A DNA stretch of 64,000 nucleotides from Aquimarina sp. AU474 (GTDB lineage Bacteria > Bacteroidota > Bacteroidia > Flavobacteriales > Flavobacteriaceae), in assembly GCF_900312815.1 (NCBI RefSeq), contig NZ_OMPE01000009.1, forward strand, positions 1,693,331 to 1,757,330, in the 5' to 3' direction. The number at the start of each line of letters is the position of its first letter. Within the stretch, counting starts at the first letter, position 1. The position numbers and the translations under genes were made by a program. Shown piece after piece: positions 43,974 through 52,177 of the stretch. The notes under the pieces were generated by a model. That model did no database searches, had not been told where the DNA came from, and saw nothing but the letters and a program-made list of their open reading frames with translations.

Positions 43974-44438
43974 ATGGAAAGAAAAGTAATTGTTATCGCA
44001 TTGATTTTGGGGAGTGTTTTAGGGATGCAAGCACAAAAACTCAATTACCCCGCTTCAAAAGGTTTACGTCAATTAAATAACGGTTGGCACAAATTTTCTG
44101 TTGAAGGAGCAATTTTTGATGTTGAGGTTTCCGAAGGTAATTTAGTAAAAGGAAATGTTGTATGGTTTGATAATTCTAAATATTCTGGAAGCTTTAGTAA
44201 TAACAAAATTTCAGGAAGAGGAACTTATATTTGGCCTAATGGAGATAAATATGAAGGATCGTTCAGAAATAATCAGCGTCACGGAAAAGGAACTATGTAC
44301 TGGTCAGATGGGACAAAACATAGTGGAAAATGGAAAAATAATTCTAGAAATGGCAAAGGGAAATCATTTGACACGGATGGGAACCTTGTAAATGAAGGTG
44401 TTTGGGAAGAAGATACTTTTTTAGAAAGCAAAAAATAA
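43974..44438 (+). CDS. MORN repeat protein
   Basis: 154 residues with a signal peptide (1-20, ending in MQAQ). Residues 58-140 hold three to four MORN repeats: KYSGSFSNNKISGRGTYIW, KYEGSFRNNQRHGKGTMYW, KHSGKWKNNSRNGKGKSF. MORN repeats form an elongated beta-sheet and mediate contacts with membranes or proteins. In bacteria their role is mostly unknown. It is placed between two terminators, so it is transcribed alone. Confidence 0.9.
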   Translation: MERKVIVIALILGSVLGMQAQKLNYPASKGLRQLNNGWHKFSVEGAIFDVEVSEGNLVKGNVVWFDNSKYSGSFSNNKISGRGTYIWPNGDKYEGSFRNNQRHGKGTMYWSDGTKHSGKWKNNSRNGKGKSFDTDGNLVNEGVWEEDTFLESKK

Positions 44439-44450
44439 AAACATATTTAT

Positions 44451-44478
44451 ACGCTACTTAATGTAGCGTTTTGTTTTT
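44451..44478. terminator. Bidirectional terminator between MORN gene and the convergent gene
   Basis: ACGCTAC (44451-44457) pairs with GTAGCGT (44463-44469), five-base loop, then a T-rich tail (44470-44480). Confidence 0.85.
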
Positions 44479-46044
44479 TTAATCACAATTTGATAAAGCT
44501 TTACAGAATTCAAGAAGGCTTTCTTGATTATTTTTGAATTCGTTATTTTGAGCTCGAGTTTTTAGTTTCGGACAATCCGCTGCATATAGCGCAAGTTTTT
44601 TATGAATGCCAAATACAAAGTCGGGAGTTAATGTAGATGTTCCTTTATCGCTATTAGGAGTCTTAAGGATTAATTCTTTATCGTTAAATACGTATAAAGT
44701 AATTTGATCGGATTCATGAAGTGTTTTTACAAGTTTTGGCCCGGGTACATTTGTTCCTGTTGATACTTCATCAAAAGTTATCGTTTTGTATATTTCTCCG
44801 TTGGCCAATGCAAGCGTATTAATTTCTTCGGCTTTGAAGGTGTTAGGCTGCAGATTGTTATCATCACCTTTAAGATGTACATCCACGGTATATCCAATTT
44901 TACTAATATTTGTATTAGATATTTGGGCTGTTAATGTATCATTAGCGGTAGTAATAAGATAAGCTATAATAGGAATATCAACTTCTTTCTGTTGTTTTAG
45001 TTCTTGAAAATTATCTTCTTCTGGCACATCCGAATAGTCAAGATTGGTAAGATCTTCTGTAACGATGTCAAAATGTCGATTTGCTAGTTGATTGACATCT
45101 AATCTTTCTTTAAGTCTATCAGCTAGGCTAATAAGGCGTCTACCTTCACTAAGATTAAAGTCATTATCAATAATCTTTTGAGCGTATTTTTTTGCTTCTT
45201 CAGGATTATCCATGTAATAATACATTTTAGAGATATTGAAGTAACTAGCGTGGCGTATTTTTCGTTCTTTACGTTTTGTACCTGTGTATTTAGTAGTAAT
45301 TTTTTCAAAAGAATCGATAAGTGGCTTAAGTCGTAATGCCAAACCATCAATAGGTTCATTGTATTTCATTCTGTCAAAAATACTTTCAGCCTCGTCAAAT
45401 AATTTTTGATGAGTGACATATTCTGGATGCTTTTTAGAACTCAAAATCAGAAATGTTTCATTTTTAATTTCAAAAGGAACATATCCATATATTTCATTTA
45501 GATCACTTTTAATCCTTCTGATTAAACGTACCCATTGTTCTGATCGATACCTCTTTTTTATAGCAGTTGCATTGCCAGCATAATATTTTTTAGCACCGTC
45601 ATAACTTTTATATATACCACTCTTAAAAATACTGTTTTCTAGATAGTGTTCTTGGTTAGATTCTCCAGTAAGACTATTACTTATTTGTATAGCAGCACGC
45701 GAATTATAATCTACAATAACTTGGTATTCATATCTTGTTCTTATAAGTTTCCCGTCGCTATCTCTATCTTCTACTTTATTTTTAACAATATCATAGTCGT
45801 CTACTGCAATTCCTTGATAGTCTAAAATAATATCAAGACTAGCTCCAGAATTAACTTTAGAGAATCCGTATAAAGAAATGAACTTTGAGTTGGTCGAAAA
45901 CGTTCTTTTACTATCGTCTAGTATGGGAGAAGAAGGTAGCTTAATGTACGAAACTCCAAAACGTTTTCTATCCATATTAGTGCTTTGCGCAAAAGAAATC
46001 GCATAGCAAAATAGAACTATAACAAAAAGTAATTTTTTCTTCAT
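44479..46044 (-). CDS. Exported hypothetical protein with TPR-like middle
   Basis: 521 residues with a signal peptide (1-19, SFAQ). The middle region (about 190-310) has helical pairs with YFNISKMYYYMDNPEEAKKYAQKII, which looks like TPR, while the C-terminus is predicted beta-rich and has two cysteines near the end (FCKALSNCD). No family is recognised with certainty. It lies 16 bases downstream of lysS on the same strand, so it may be carried on the lysS transcript. Confidence 0.7.
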   Translation of the reverse strand: MKKKLLFVIVLFCYAISFAQSTNMDRKRFGVSYIKLPSSPILDDSKRTFSTNSKFISLYGFSKVNSGASLDIILDYQGIAVDDYDIVKNKVEDRDSDGKLIRTRYEYQVIVDYNSRAAIQISNSLTGESNQEHYLENSIFKSGIYKSYDGAKKYYAGNATAIKKRYRSEQWVRLIRRIKSDLNEIYGYVPFEIKNETFLILSSKKHPEYVTHQKLFDEAESIFDRMKYNEPIDGLALRLKPLIDSFEKITTKYTGTKRKERKIRHASYFNISKMYYYMDNPEEAKKYAQKIIDNDFNLSEGRRLISLADRLKERLDVNQLANRHFDIVTEDLTNLDYSDVPEEDNFQELKQQKEVDIPIIAYLITTANDTLTAQISNTNISKIGYTVDVHLKGDDNNLQPNTFKAEEINTLALANGEIYKTITFDEVSTGTNVPGPKLVKTLHESDQITLYVFNDKELILKTPNSDKGTSTLTPDFVFGIHKKLALYAADCPKLKTRAQNNEFKNNQESLLEFCKALSNCD

Positions 46045-46060
46045 GAGGGTTATATTTTAC

Positions 46061-47749
46061 CTACAAAAGAGCTACAAACAAACCTTCTTCAGTTTTTTCA
46101 ACTTTGGCAAGTTTGTTTTTGGTTAACCCTTTGATTGTTTTATCCCATTTCTTATTACTAAGACCTGATTTGGATTTTAACTCATTTAAATCTAAAGGAG
46201 AAGCACTTTTTAATATTGTTACTACTGCTTTTTCATCTTCAGTAAGAGCAACAGCTTTCTTTTCTGGTCTCATCTGAGGGAAAAATAATACTTCTTGGAT
46301 GGATTGATTGTTGGTTAAGTACATAATCAAACGATCCATACCGATACCCATACCAGAAGTTGGAGGCATACCATACTCTAATGCTCTTATGAAGTCTTGA
46401 TCAATAAACATAGCCTCATCATCTCCTTTTTCTCCAAGTTTTAACTGATCTTCAAAGCGTTCACGCTGATCTATTGGATCATTAAGTTCAGAATATGCAT
46501 TAGCAATTTCTTTACCACACACCATAAGCTCAAAACGTTCTGTAAGCTCTGGATTATCACGGTGTTCTTTGCATAACGGGCTCATTTCTTTTGGGTAATC
46601 TGTTATGAATGTAGGTTGGATATAGTTACCCTCACATTTTTCTCCGAAAATTTCATCAATAAGTTTTCCTTTACCCATTGTATTATCTACTGCTACTCCC
46701 ATAGAAGTTGCAGCTTCTCGTATTTCGGCTTCAGATTTACCAGTAATATCAAAACCTGTAAAATGTTTTATAGATTCTGCCATAGTGACTCTGGCGTACG
46801 GAGCTTTAAAATCAATTTCATGATTATCAAAAGTAGCTTTAGTGGTTCCGTTAACAGCAATCGCACAATGCTCTAGTAATTGTTCGCAAAAATCCATCAT
46901 CCAATTATAATCCTTATACGCTACATAAATTTCCATAGCTGTAAATTCTGGATTATGAGTACGATCCATACCCTCATTTCTAAAATTCTTAGAAAATTCG
47001 TAAACACCATCAAAACCACCAACGATCAATCTTTTGAGATATAATTCATTGGCAATTCTCATGTATAACGGAATATCTAATGAGTTATGATGAGTAATAA
47101 AAGGTCGTGCCGCTGCTCCACCTGGTATTGGTTGTAGGATAGGAGTTTCAACTTCAAAATATTCGCGATCGTTAAAAAACTCACGCATTGCATTAAAAAG
47201 CTTGGTTCTTTTTACAAAAACTTCTTTAACCTGTGGATTTACAACCAAATCTGCATAGCGTTGTCTATATCTTAATTCTGGGTCGTTAAATTCATCAAAG
47301 GTATTTCCGTCTTTATCTGTTTTTGGCAATGGTAAAGGTTTCAAAGACTTACTCAGTAAGGTGAAATCTTTAACCATAACGGTTTTTTCTCCTACTTGCG
47401 TAGTAAATAGTTCGCCTTCGATTCCTATAAAATCACCAATATCAAGTAATTTTTTGTATACTTCATTATACTTTGTTTTATCTTCACCAATACAAATTTC
47501 GTCTCTATTAAAGTATACTTGTATACGCCCATCGGCGTCTTGTAATTCGGCAAAAGAAGCTTTTCCTTGTATACGTCGTGACATTAATCGTCCAGCAATA
47601 ATCACTTTTTTTCCTTCGTCATATTTACTTTTTATCTTTTCTGATGTGTGATCAACTGGATATAGTGCAGCTGGGTATGGATTGATGTTTAGGCCGCGTA
47701 GCGCGTCTAGTTTTTCTCGTCTTACAAGCTCTTGTTCTGATAATTGCAT
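46061..47749 (-). CDS. lysS: Lysyl-tRNA synthetase, class II
   Basis: Attaches lysine to tRNA-Lys. 562 residues. The N-terminal OB-fold anticodon-binding domain (about 50-150) contains AGRLMSRRIQGKASFAELQD; class II motif 1 includes FVKRTKLFNAMREFF, motif 2 is FRNEGMDRTHNPEFT, and motif 3 is GMGIGMDRLIMYLT. After the class II core (about residue 495) there is an extra tail of about 65 residues (LTEDEKAVVTILKSASP onwards) that looks like a winged-helix domain; Bacteroidota LysRS proteins are longer than the E. coli enzyme for this reason as far as I know. A TACTTTTG box lies 22 bases upstream of the ATG. Confidence 0.96.
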   Translation of the reverse strand: MQLSEQELVRREKLDALRGLNINPYPAALYPVDHTSEKIKSKYDEGKKVIIAGRLMSRRIQGKASFAELQDADGRIQVYFNRDEICIGEDKTKYNEVYKKLLDIGDFIGIEGELFTTQVGEKTVMVKDFTLLSKSLKPLPLPKTDKDGNTFDEFNDPELRYRQRYADLVVNPQVKEVFVKRTKLFNAMREFFNDREYFEVETPILQPIPGGAAARPFITHHNSLDIPLYMRIANELYLKRLIVGGFDGVYEFSKNFRNEGMDRTHNPEFTAMEIYVAYKDYNWMMDFCEQLLEHCAIAVNGTTKATFDNHEIDFKAPYARVTMAESIKHFTGFDITGKSEAEIREAATSMGVAVDNTMGKGKLIDEIFGEKCEGNYIQPTFITDYPKEMSPLCKEHRDNPELTERFELMVCGKEIANAYSELNDPIDQRERFEDQLKLGEKGDDEAMFIDQDFIRALEYGMPPTSGMGIGMDRLIMYLTNNQSIQEVLFFPQMRPEKKAVALTEDEKAVVTILKSASPLDLNELKSKSGLSNKKWDKTIKGLTKNKLAKVEKTEEGLFVALL

Positions 47750-47770
47750 AATTCTGCCATTTTAAATGCA

Positions 47771-47778
47771 CAAAAGTA
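47771..47778 (-). promoter_or_regulatory. Candidate -7 box of lysS
   Basis: TACTTTTG on the minus strand fits TAnnTTTG, 22 bases from the ATG. No clear -33 TTG. Confidence 0.5.
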
Positions 47779-47819
47779 GCGTATTTGAAGAATTTAAAGA
47801 AAAAGACTGCTTAAAACTT

Positions 47820-48716
47820 TTATCCTTTATTTGTTATTGCCATTAAGTTTTTGATTTTGTTTAATACTTCTTGATTATCAGTGATTTCTAAAGATTTTTG
47901 ATAATACTTTATTGCTGTTTTTAAGTCTTTTATATCAACATACTTGTTGGCAATACTGATATAAACATTAGCTTCTCTAGAAAATAGCAATGTATTAAAT
48001 TCTAGAACCGCCATGGCTTCTTCTTTTTTGTTTGCATAAAAAAGGACATTGGCAAGAGTGTTCAACTCATATAGATTTTTGGTTTTGCTTCTAAATTTTG
48101 TCACCAATTCTTTCGCGTTTTCTAATACATATAACCTACCTTTTTGTGTTAATAACGTATGCATCATAGCTACAGATTCATATTTTGGAGTATAGTTTCC
48201 AGAAAGTATGTTTAGCATATCTGTTTCTAAAGTATTTTTTGGTGACTCCACAATTCGATTTACTTCTTTACCATCTTTATAGAAAATAAATGTAGGTACT
48301 CTATGAATGTTTAAACCTTCATGTTCTCCTCCGGGGCTTTGTTTGTATGTAGATTTACGACGATCTACACCAATAATAGTAAGACGATCCAAAGGATATT
48401 CGCTGTTCTCTAGTATTTTATAAAAACGAGGTACTTCACGTTTGCTATCCCCACACCATGTTCCCATAAAAACTTTGATGGTATATTGATCTAACCTTCT
48501 TTTTAAAGAATCAATACTAATTTGTTTAGGAGTATATTGAGAATGATTTTTTGAGAACCAATCATTATAAGGTTTTTCATTAAAACCTTCTTTATTTATT
48601 TTCCCTACTAGCATTGGGGAGTTTTGTTCTAACTTTATTTCATGATTAAAAGACTGTGCGTATAATGTTATAGTAGATATAATCGATACTATAATCAGGG
48701 ATATGATTATTTTCAT
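47820..48716 (-). CDS. Thioredoxin-fold protein with monothiol CxxS site and TPR tail
   Basis: 298 residues with a signal peptide (1-20, LYAQ). Residues about 60-170 are a thioredoxin fold whose active site reads TWCGDS (C88, S91), so the second cysteine is missing. VPTFIFYKDGKEVNRI is the cis-Pro strand. Residues about 180-295 form helical TPR-like repeats (ANVLFYANKKEEAMAVLEFNT, ANKYVDIKDLKTAIKYYQKSL). Monothiol folds often bind partners or act as isomerase or chaperone instead of oxidant. It lies upstream of lysS with a 70-base gap. Confidence 0.85.
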   Translation of the reverse strand: MKIIISLIIVSIISTITLYAQSFNHEIKLEQNSPMLVGKINKEGFNEKPYNDWFSKNHSQYTPKQISIDSLKRRLDQYTIKVFMGTWCGDSKREVPRFYKILENSEYPLDRLTIIGVDRRKSTYKQSPGGEHEGLNIHRVPTFIFYKDGKEVNRIVESPKNTLETDMLNILSGNYTPKYESVAMMHTLLTQKGRLYVLENAKELVTKFRSKTKNLYELNTLANVLFYANKKEEAMAVLEFNTLLFSREANVYISIANKYVDIKDLKTAIKYYQKSLEITDNQEVLNKIKNLMAITNKG

Positions 48717-48792
48717 GTGGATATATTATAGCGTTACAAAAAGGTGAGAAAACGAGACCTATTATTAATGGCTCCTAATACTTCCCAATTCT

Positions 48793-48822
48793 AAAAAAAA
48801 TATCCCCCCATTAGGAGGGATA
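48793..48822 (-). terminator. Rho-independent terminator of the DUF1573 gene
   Basis: On the minus strand TATCCCTCC pairs with GGGGGGATA (48801-48809 and 48814-48822, one mismatch) around a four-base loop, followed by a T8 run. Confidence 0.85.
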
Positions 48823-48840
48823 TAACATTGATTTAATATG

Positions 48841-49323
48841 CTATTTACTAGCAGGAGAACCGTTCGTCTTGATTTTCGTTTTAGGAGTAACCATAGCTTT
48901 GATTTTAAGTATTTCTTTCCCCTTTTCTGTATTTGCGGTAATAGTTACTTGTTTACTTTGTAAATTGGGTTTTCCATTAGAGTTAAAAGTAACTAGCATA
49001 TCTCCGGTAGCTCCGGGAGCGATTGGTTTTCTGGGCCATTTAGAAACAGTGCAGCCACAACTACCCACAGCATTAATGATAACTAATGGAGCTTTACCAG
49101 TATTTGTAAAAGTAAATGTGTGTGCTACTGTTTCGCCTTCGTTAATAGTCCCAAAATCATGATTAACCTTGTTAAAAGTCATTACAGGTTTTAATGTTGT
49201 TTTTGCATCACGAATACTTGCTGTAACCACATTTTCAGGATTTACTTTACTCGATGCATTAGTGGTACAGGATACCAAACCAATGGTTAAAATTGCCGAT
49301 GCAATTAAGATTACTTTTTTCAT
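48841..49323 (-). CDS. DUF1573 domain lipoprotein
   Basis: 160 residues starting at the ATG that gives a lipoprotein signal (VSCTTN). The DUF1573 domain, an immunoglobulin-like fold, is seen in TFNKVNHDFGTINEGETVAHTFTFTNTGKAPLVI, NAVGSCGCTVSKWPRKPIAPG and KQVTITANTEKGKE. Such proteins are common exported proteins of Bacteroidota with unknown role. The CGC pair in VGSCGCT is conserved. Single gene with its own terminator. Confidence 0.9.
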   Translation of the reverse strand: MKKVILIASAILTIGLVSCTTNASSKVNPENVVTASIRDAKTTLKPVMTFNKVNHDFGTINEGETVAHTFTFTNTGKAPLVIINAVGSCGCTVSKWPRKPIAPGATGDMLVTFNSNGKPNLQSKQVTITANTEKGKEILKIKAMVTPKTKIKTNGSPASK

Positions 49324-49436
49324 TTTCTTGTTTTTTAGTTCATAAATAGATGATGAAACCAAAAATCAAAATAAGAGCCGGAAAAATGAACAAACTGGGG
49401 TTCGAAAAAGGGACTAGATCGGGGTGGAAATTTTAT

Positions 49437-50504
49437 TTACTTATTGATAAACAGTGACTTAACCTCTTCTCTTGATCGTACTTCTAATTTCTTGTATAGA
49501 TTGTTAATATGTGTTTTTATAGTGCTTACACTTACAAACATGGATGAAGCAATCTCTTTATTGGTTTTGTCTTTAAGAATAAAATCCAATACTTTTTGTT
49601 CTTGCTGGGTTAGGTTTTTGGTCTGATCCGAAGTCGAATTTCGGTTTTTTCGAGATGCTGAAAATTGAAAAAAGTTAAAGCCTAAAGACACAAATAATAA
49701 TATAAGTAAAGACCACACTTGATAATTCTTTGAAGTTGTTTTTTGAGGAGTTATTAAAAATTTATCTGAAGCCAATTCAGATTTATATTGAGTGTAATAC
49801 CTGCTATCTGGATATTTTTTTTGAAGCCTTTCTAATAAATGATCATAGTATGTATTTTCTTTTAAGTCTTTTAGATAATACGAATATAAATTATTGGATT
49901 TGTTAGAGATAAATGAATAAATGTACAGCTCTGTAAGGGGTTCATTTTGATTTTGAGCATATTCTTGCAGTGTAGAAAACCATTTTTTGGTGTTAATCCT
50001 ACGATTGGTTTCACTGCGATAAGATGCAAATGCAAAACGCATGTCGTTAATAATAGAATCTACTTTTATAAAAGCGCTACTCTTTTGATTGTTTGAAACA
50101 ATTTTACAGAACATTTCTTTGTCAAAAGAAAAAGGTAATGTAAGTGTATCAGAATTATTGGCGATAAATAAAATTTCTTTACTGTCTGGACAAAATCCAT
50201 TAAAATGAATCGTTTTTTCTTCGTCGTTCGAACAGTTTTCAATGTGTATTCTGTACATACGATTTCCCGAGGGTAGATTGTCGCCAGAAAAACTAAAATA
50301 TCCTAAAGAATCACTTGCGGTCTTCTGGATAATTTGTTCAGGATAAATACCAGATAATTGTCGGTAATCTTCAATTAAAGATAAATAGATGTCACCAGAC
50401 CATTTTTCTGTATTTACATAACCTGTAAACTCATGCTGCGAGAATAATAAATTGGAACCTAAGGATAGGATAAGAAACAATAAGTAACAGGGTCGAAATT
50501 TCAT
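49437..50504 (-). CDS. LuxR-type regulator with exported sensor domain and one membrane helix
   Basis: 355 residues with a signal peptide (1-22), a periplasmic region (about 24-255) that looks like a beta-sandwich (EFTGYVNTEKWSGDIYLSLI), one membrane helix (about 258-276), and a cytoplasmic LuxR/GerE helix-turn-helix (292-355: LTQQEQKVLDFILKDKTNKEIA, STIKTHINNLYKKLEVRSREE). It should sense an external cue and bind DNA from the membrane. It is a one-component system and has no adjoining target in the same operon. DNA target unknown. Confidence 0.88.
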   Translation of the reverse strand: MKFRPCYLLFLILSLGSNLLFSQHEFTGYVNTEKWSGDIYLSLIEDYRQLSGIYPEQIIQKTASDSLGYFSFSGDNLPSGNRMYRIHIENCSNDEEKTIHFNGFCPDSKEILFIANNSDTLTLPFSFDKEMFCKIVSNNQKSSAFIKVDSIINDMRFAFASYRSETNRRINTKKWFSTLQEYAQNQNEPLTELYIYSFISNKSNNLYSYYLKDLKENTYYDHLLERLQKKYPDSRYYTQYKSELASDKFLITPQKTTSKNYQVWSLLILLFVSLGFNFFQFSASRKNRNSTSDQTKNLTQQEQKVLDFILKDKTNKEIASSMFVSVSTIKTHINNLYKKLEVRSREEVKSLFINK

Positions 50505-50619
50505 AGTATGGTATAACAGTCTAAAAATATAGAAATTAATTTTAAGTTAATATTGTAACAGAATAAAATCTTAAGCTACCTATAATTATAATATTTAATT
50601 TATTTTTACATCGCAAAAT

Positions 50620-50778
50620 ATGAGTTTCTGGAGAGTTTTATTGGCTATATTTTTTCCACCATTGTCTATATTAGATAAGGGATGTGGATCTGTGCTTATA
50701 GTATTGTTATTAACAATCTGTGGCTGGGTTCCTGGAGTAATAGCTGCATTAGTTATACTTAATAATCCAAATTCCTAG
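50620..50778 (+). CDS. YqaE/Pmp3-family small membrane protein
   Basis: A 52-residue protein that is easily missed because of its size. It has two membrane helices: LLAIFFPPLSILDKGCGSVLIVLLLTICGW and VPGVIAALVIL. FFPPLSxxxxxGxGxxxxxxxxLTxxGWxPGxIxAxxVI is the Pmp3/YqaE signature, and all key residues fit. Family members stabilise membrane potential under salt stress in yeast; bacterial roles are unclear. It lies 22 bases upstream of lipB and is possibly co-transcribed. No ribosome binding site is seen, as usual in this phylum. Confidence 0.93.
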   Translation: MSFWRVLLAIFFPPLSILDKGCGSVLIVLLLTICGWVPGVIAALVILNNPNS

Positions 50779-50800
50779 ATATGGGTTTTGGAATCAAATT

Positions 50801-51517
50801 ATGAATAAGAACATACAAGTTAGAGAATTAGGGTCTGAAGATTTTGGTGTTACATGGGAATACCAGGAAAAACTATTTAAAGAAATTTTGGATATCAAAA
50901 TCAAAAATAGACGAGAAGATGCCGGACTCGAAACTCCTAACTATTTTCTTTATGTCGAACATCCACATGTATATACCTTGGGTAAAAGTGGTGATGTTAG
51001 TAATCTACTGCTCTCAGAAGAGCAACTCAAAGAAAAGGAAGCTACATTTTATAAAATAAATAGAGGAGGAGATATAACCTATCATGGGCCTGGACAGATT
51101 GTAGGATATCCAATTCTTGATTTAGATAATTTTTTTACGGATATTCATAAATACTTGCGTTTTCTTGAAGAGATGGTAATTCTTACTTTGGCAGAATACG
51201 GTATTACAGGTACTCGAAGCAAAGGTGAAACCGGTGTGTGGTTGGATGTTGATACTCCTTTTGCACGAAAAATATGTGCTATGGGTGTGCGTGCTAGTCG
51301 CTGGGTAACAATGCATGGCTTTGCTTTGAATGTTAATGCAGATCTTGGATACTTTGATAATATTATTCCTTGTGGTATAAAAGGTAAAGCAGTAACTTCT
51401 TTAAATGTTGAATTAGGTAAAGAAAAAATTGATATTGAAGAGGTTAAAGGAAAACTATTGAAGCACTTTAGAACTCTTTTCGAAGCAAAACTGATCATTA
51501 CTCAAGAAGAAATTTAG
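50801..51517 (+). CDS. lipB: Octanoyl-[acyl-carrier-protein]:protein octanoyltransferase
   Basis: LipB moves octanoate from ACP to lipoyl domains, the first step of de novo lipoate formation. 238 residues, standard length. RGGDITYHGPGQIVGYPILDL, TGVWLD and ARKICAMGV (K157) are present, and the catalytic Cys191 lies in IIPCGI. All catalytic positions are intact. Follows yqaE by 22 bases. LipA is not in the window. Confidence 0.95.
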   Translation: MNKNIQVRELGSEDFGVTWEYQEKLFKEILDIKIKNRREDAGLETPNYFLYVEHPHVYTLGKSGDVSNLLLSEEQLKEKEATFYKINRGGDITYHGPGQIVGYPILDLDNFFTDIHKYLRFLEEMVILTLAEYGITGTRSKGETGVWLDVDTPFARKICAMGVRASRWVTMHGFALNVNADLGYFDNIIPCGIKGKAVTSLNVELGKEKIDIEEVKGKLLKHFRTLFEAKLIITQEEI

Positions 51518-51580
51518 TCCTCGCTTAAATACTAAAATAATATTCTAAAGGTTTTAATGAGTAAATACTGATTGAATCTT

Positions 51581-52117
51581 ATGAAAATATATGTGTTTTT
51601 TTTACTGGCGTTAGCCGTACATTCTTGTAAAGTTTCCAGTTCGTCACACGTACCATTGATTATTGCCAACACTTCGACAACTATTAACATTCAAAATCTT
51701 TGTCCTGAAAATGGAAATTGCAATGTTAAAACATATAAAAACTCCTTAATCACATTAAAAGAAGATACTACAGGTCGTTATTATCCTGTAATTGAAGAAG
51801 GAGATTATACAGTTGTAGAGTACACTTTCAAAATAAAAGGACCTGAAGGAACTGTTGATGGAGATTATTCTGAAACTGTGCATTTTCAAATTGCAAAGAC
51901 ACAAGAAGAGATGCGGATAGAAAATGATGAGTTAAATAACGTGAAATTACTTTTTGGAAAACATTGTTTTTGTAAAGGAGAAGCTGGATATTATAGAGTG
52001 AATAATGGAGTTTTGATAGTTAATAAAACAGAGGAAGGGATGGTTATAGATTTAGAATTCGCTGTAAATGAAGTTTCCCATAAAATTATTGCGTTAAAAG
52101 AAACCATTATCTTTTAA
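51581..52117 (+). CDS. Lipoprotein of unknown function
   Basis: 178 residues from the ATG (a longer TTG frame is rejected because it displaces the signal peptide). Signal peptide ends in VHSC (cysteine at about 16). The mature part is beta-rich (YPVIEEGDYTVVEYTFKIKG, GVLIVNKTEEGMVIDLEFAVNE) with a possible disulfide pair in ENLCPENGNC-type and KHCFCKGEAG segments. No family recognised. It follows lipB and is ended by a perfect hairpin. Confidence 0.68.
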   Translation: MKIYVFFLLALAVHSCKVSSSSHVPLIIANTSTTINIQNLCPENGNCNVKTYKNSLITLKEDTTGRYYPVIEEGDYTVVEYTFKIKGPEGTVDGDYSETVHFQIAKTQEEMRIENDELNNVKLLFGKHCFCKGEAGYYRVNNGVLIVNKTEEGMVIDLEFAVNEVSHKIIALKETIIF

Positions 52118-52123
52118 AAAATA

Positions 52124-52158
52124 AAAGCGGTGTATTGAAAAATACACCGCTTTGTTTT
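52124..52158. terminator. Bidirectional terminator between the lipoprotein and reprolysin genes
   Basis: AAAGCGGTGTATT (52124-52136) pairs perfectly with AATACACCGCTTT (52141-52153) around GAAA, with A-rich left and T-rich right flanks. Confidence 0.92.
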
Positions 52159-52177
52159 TACCCAATAAACTAATTAT

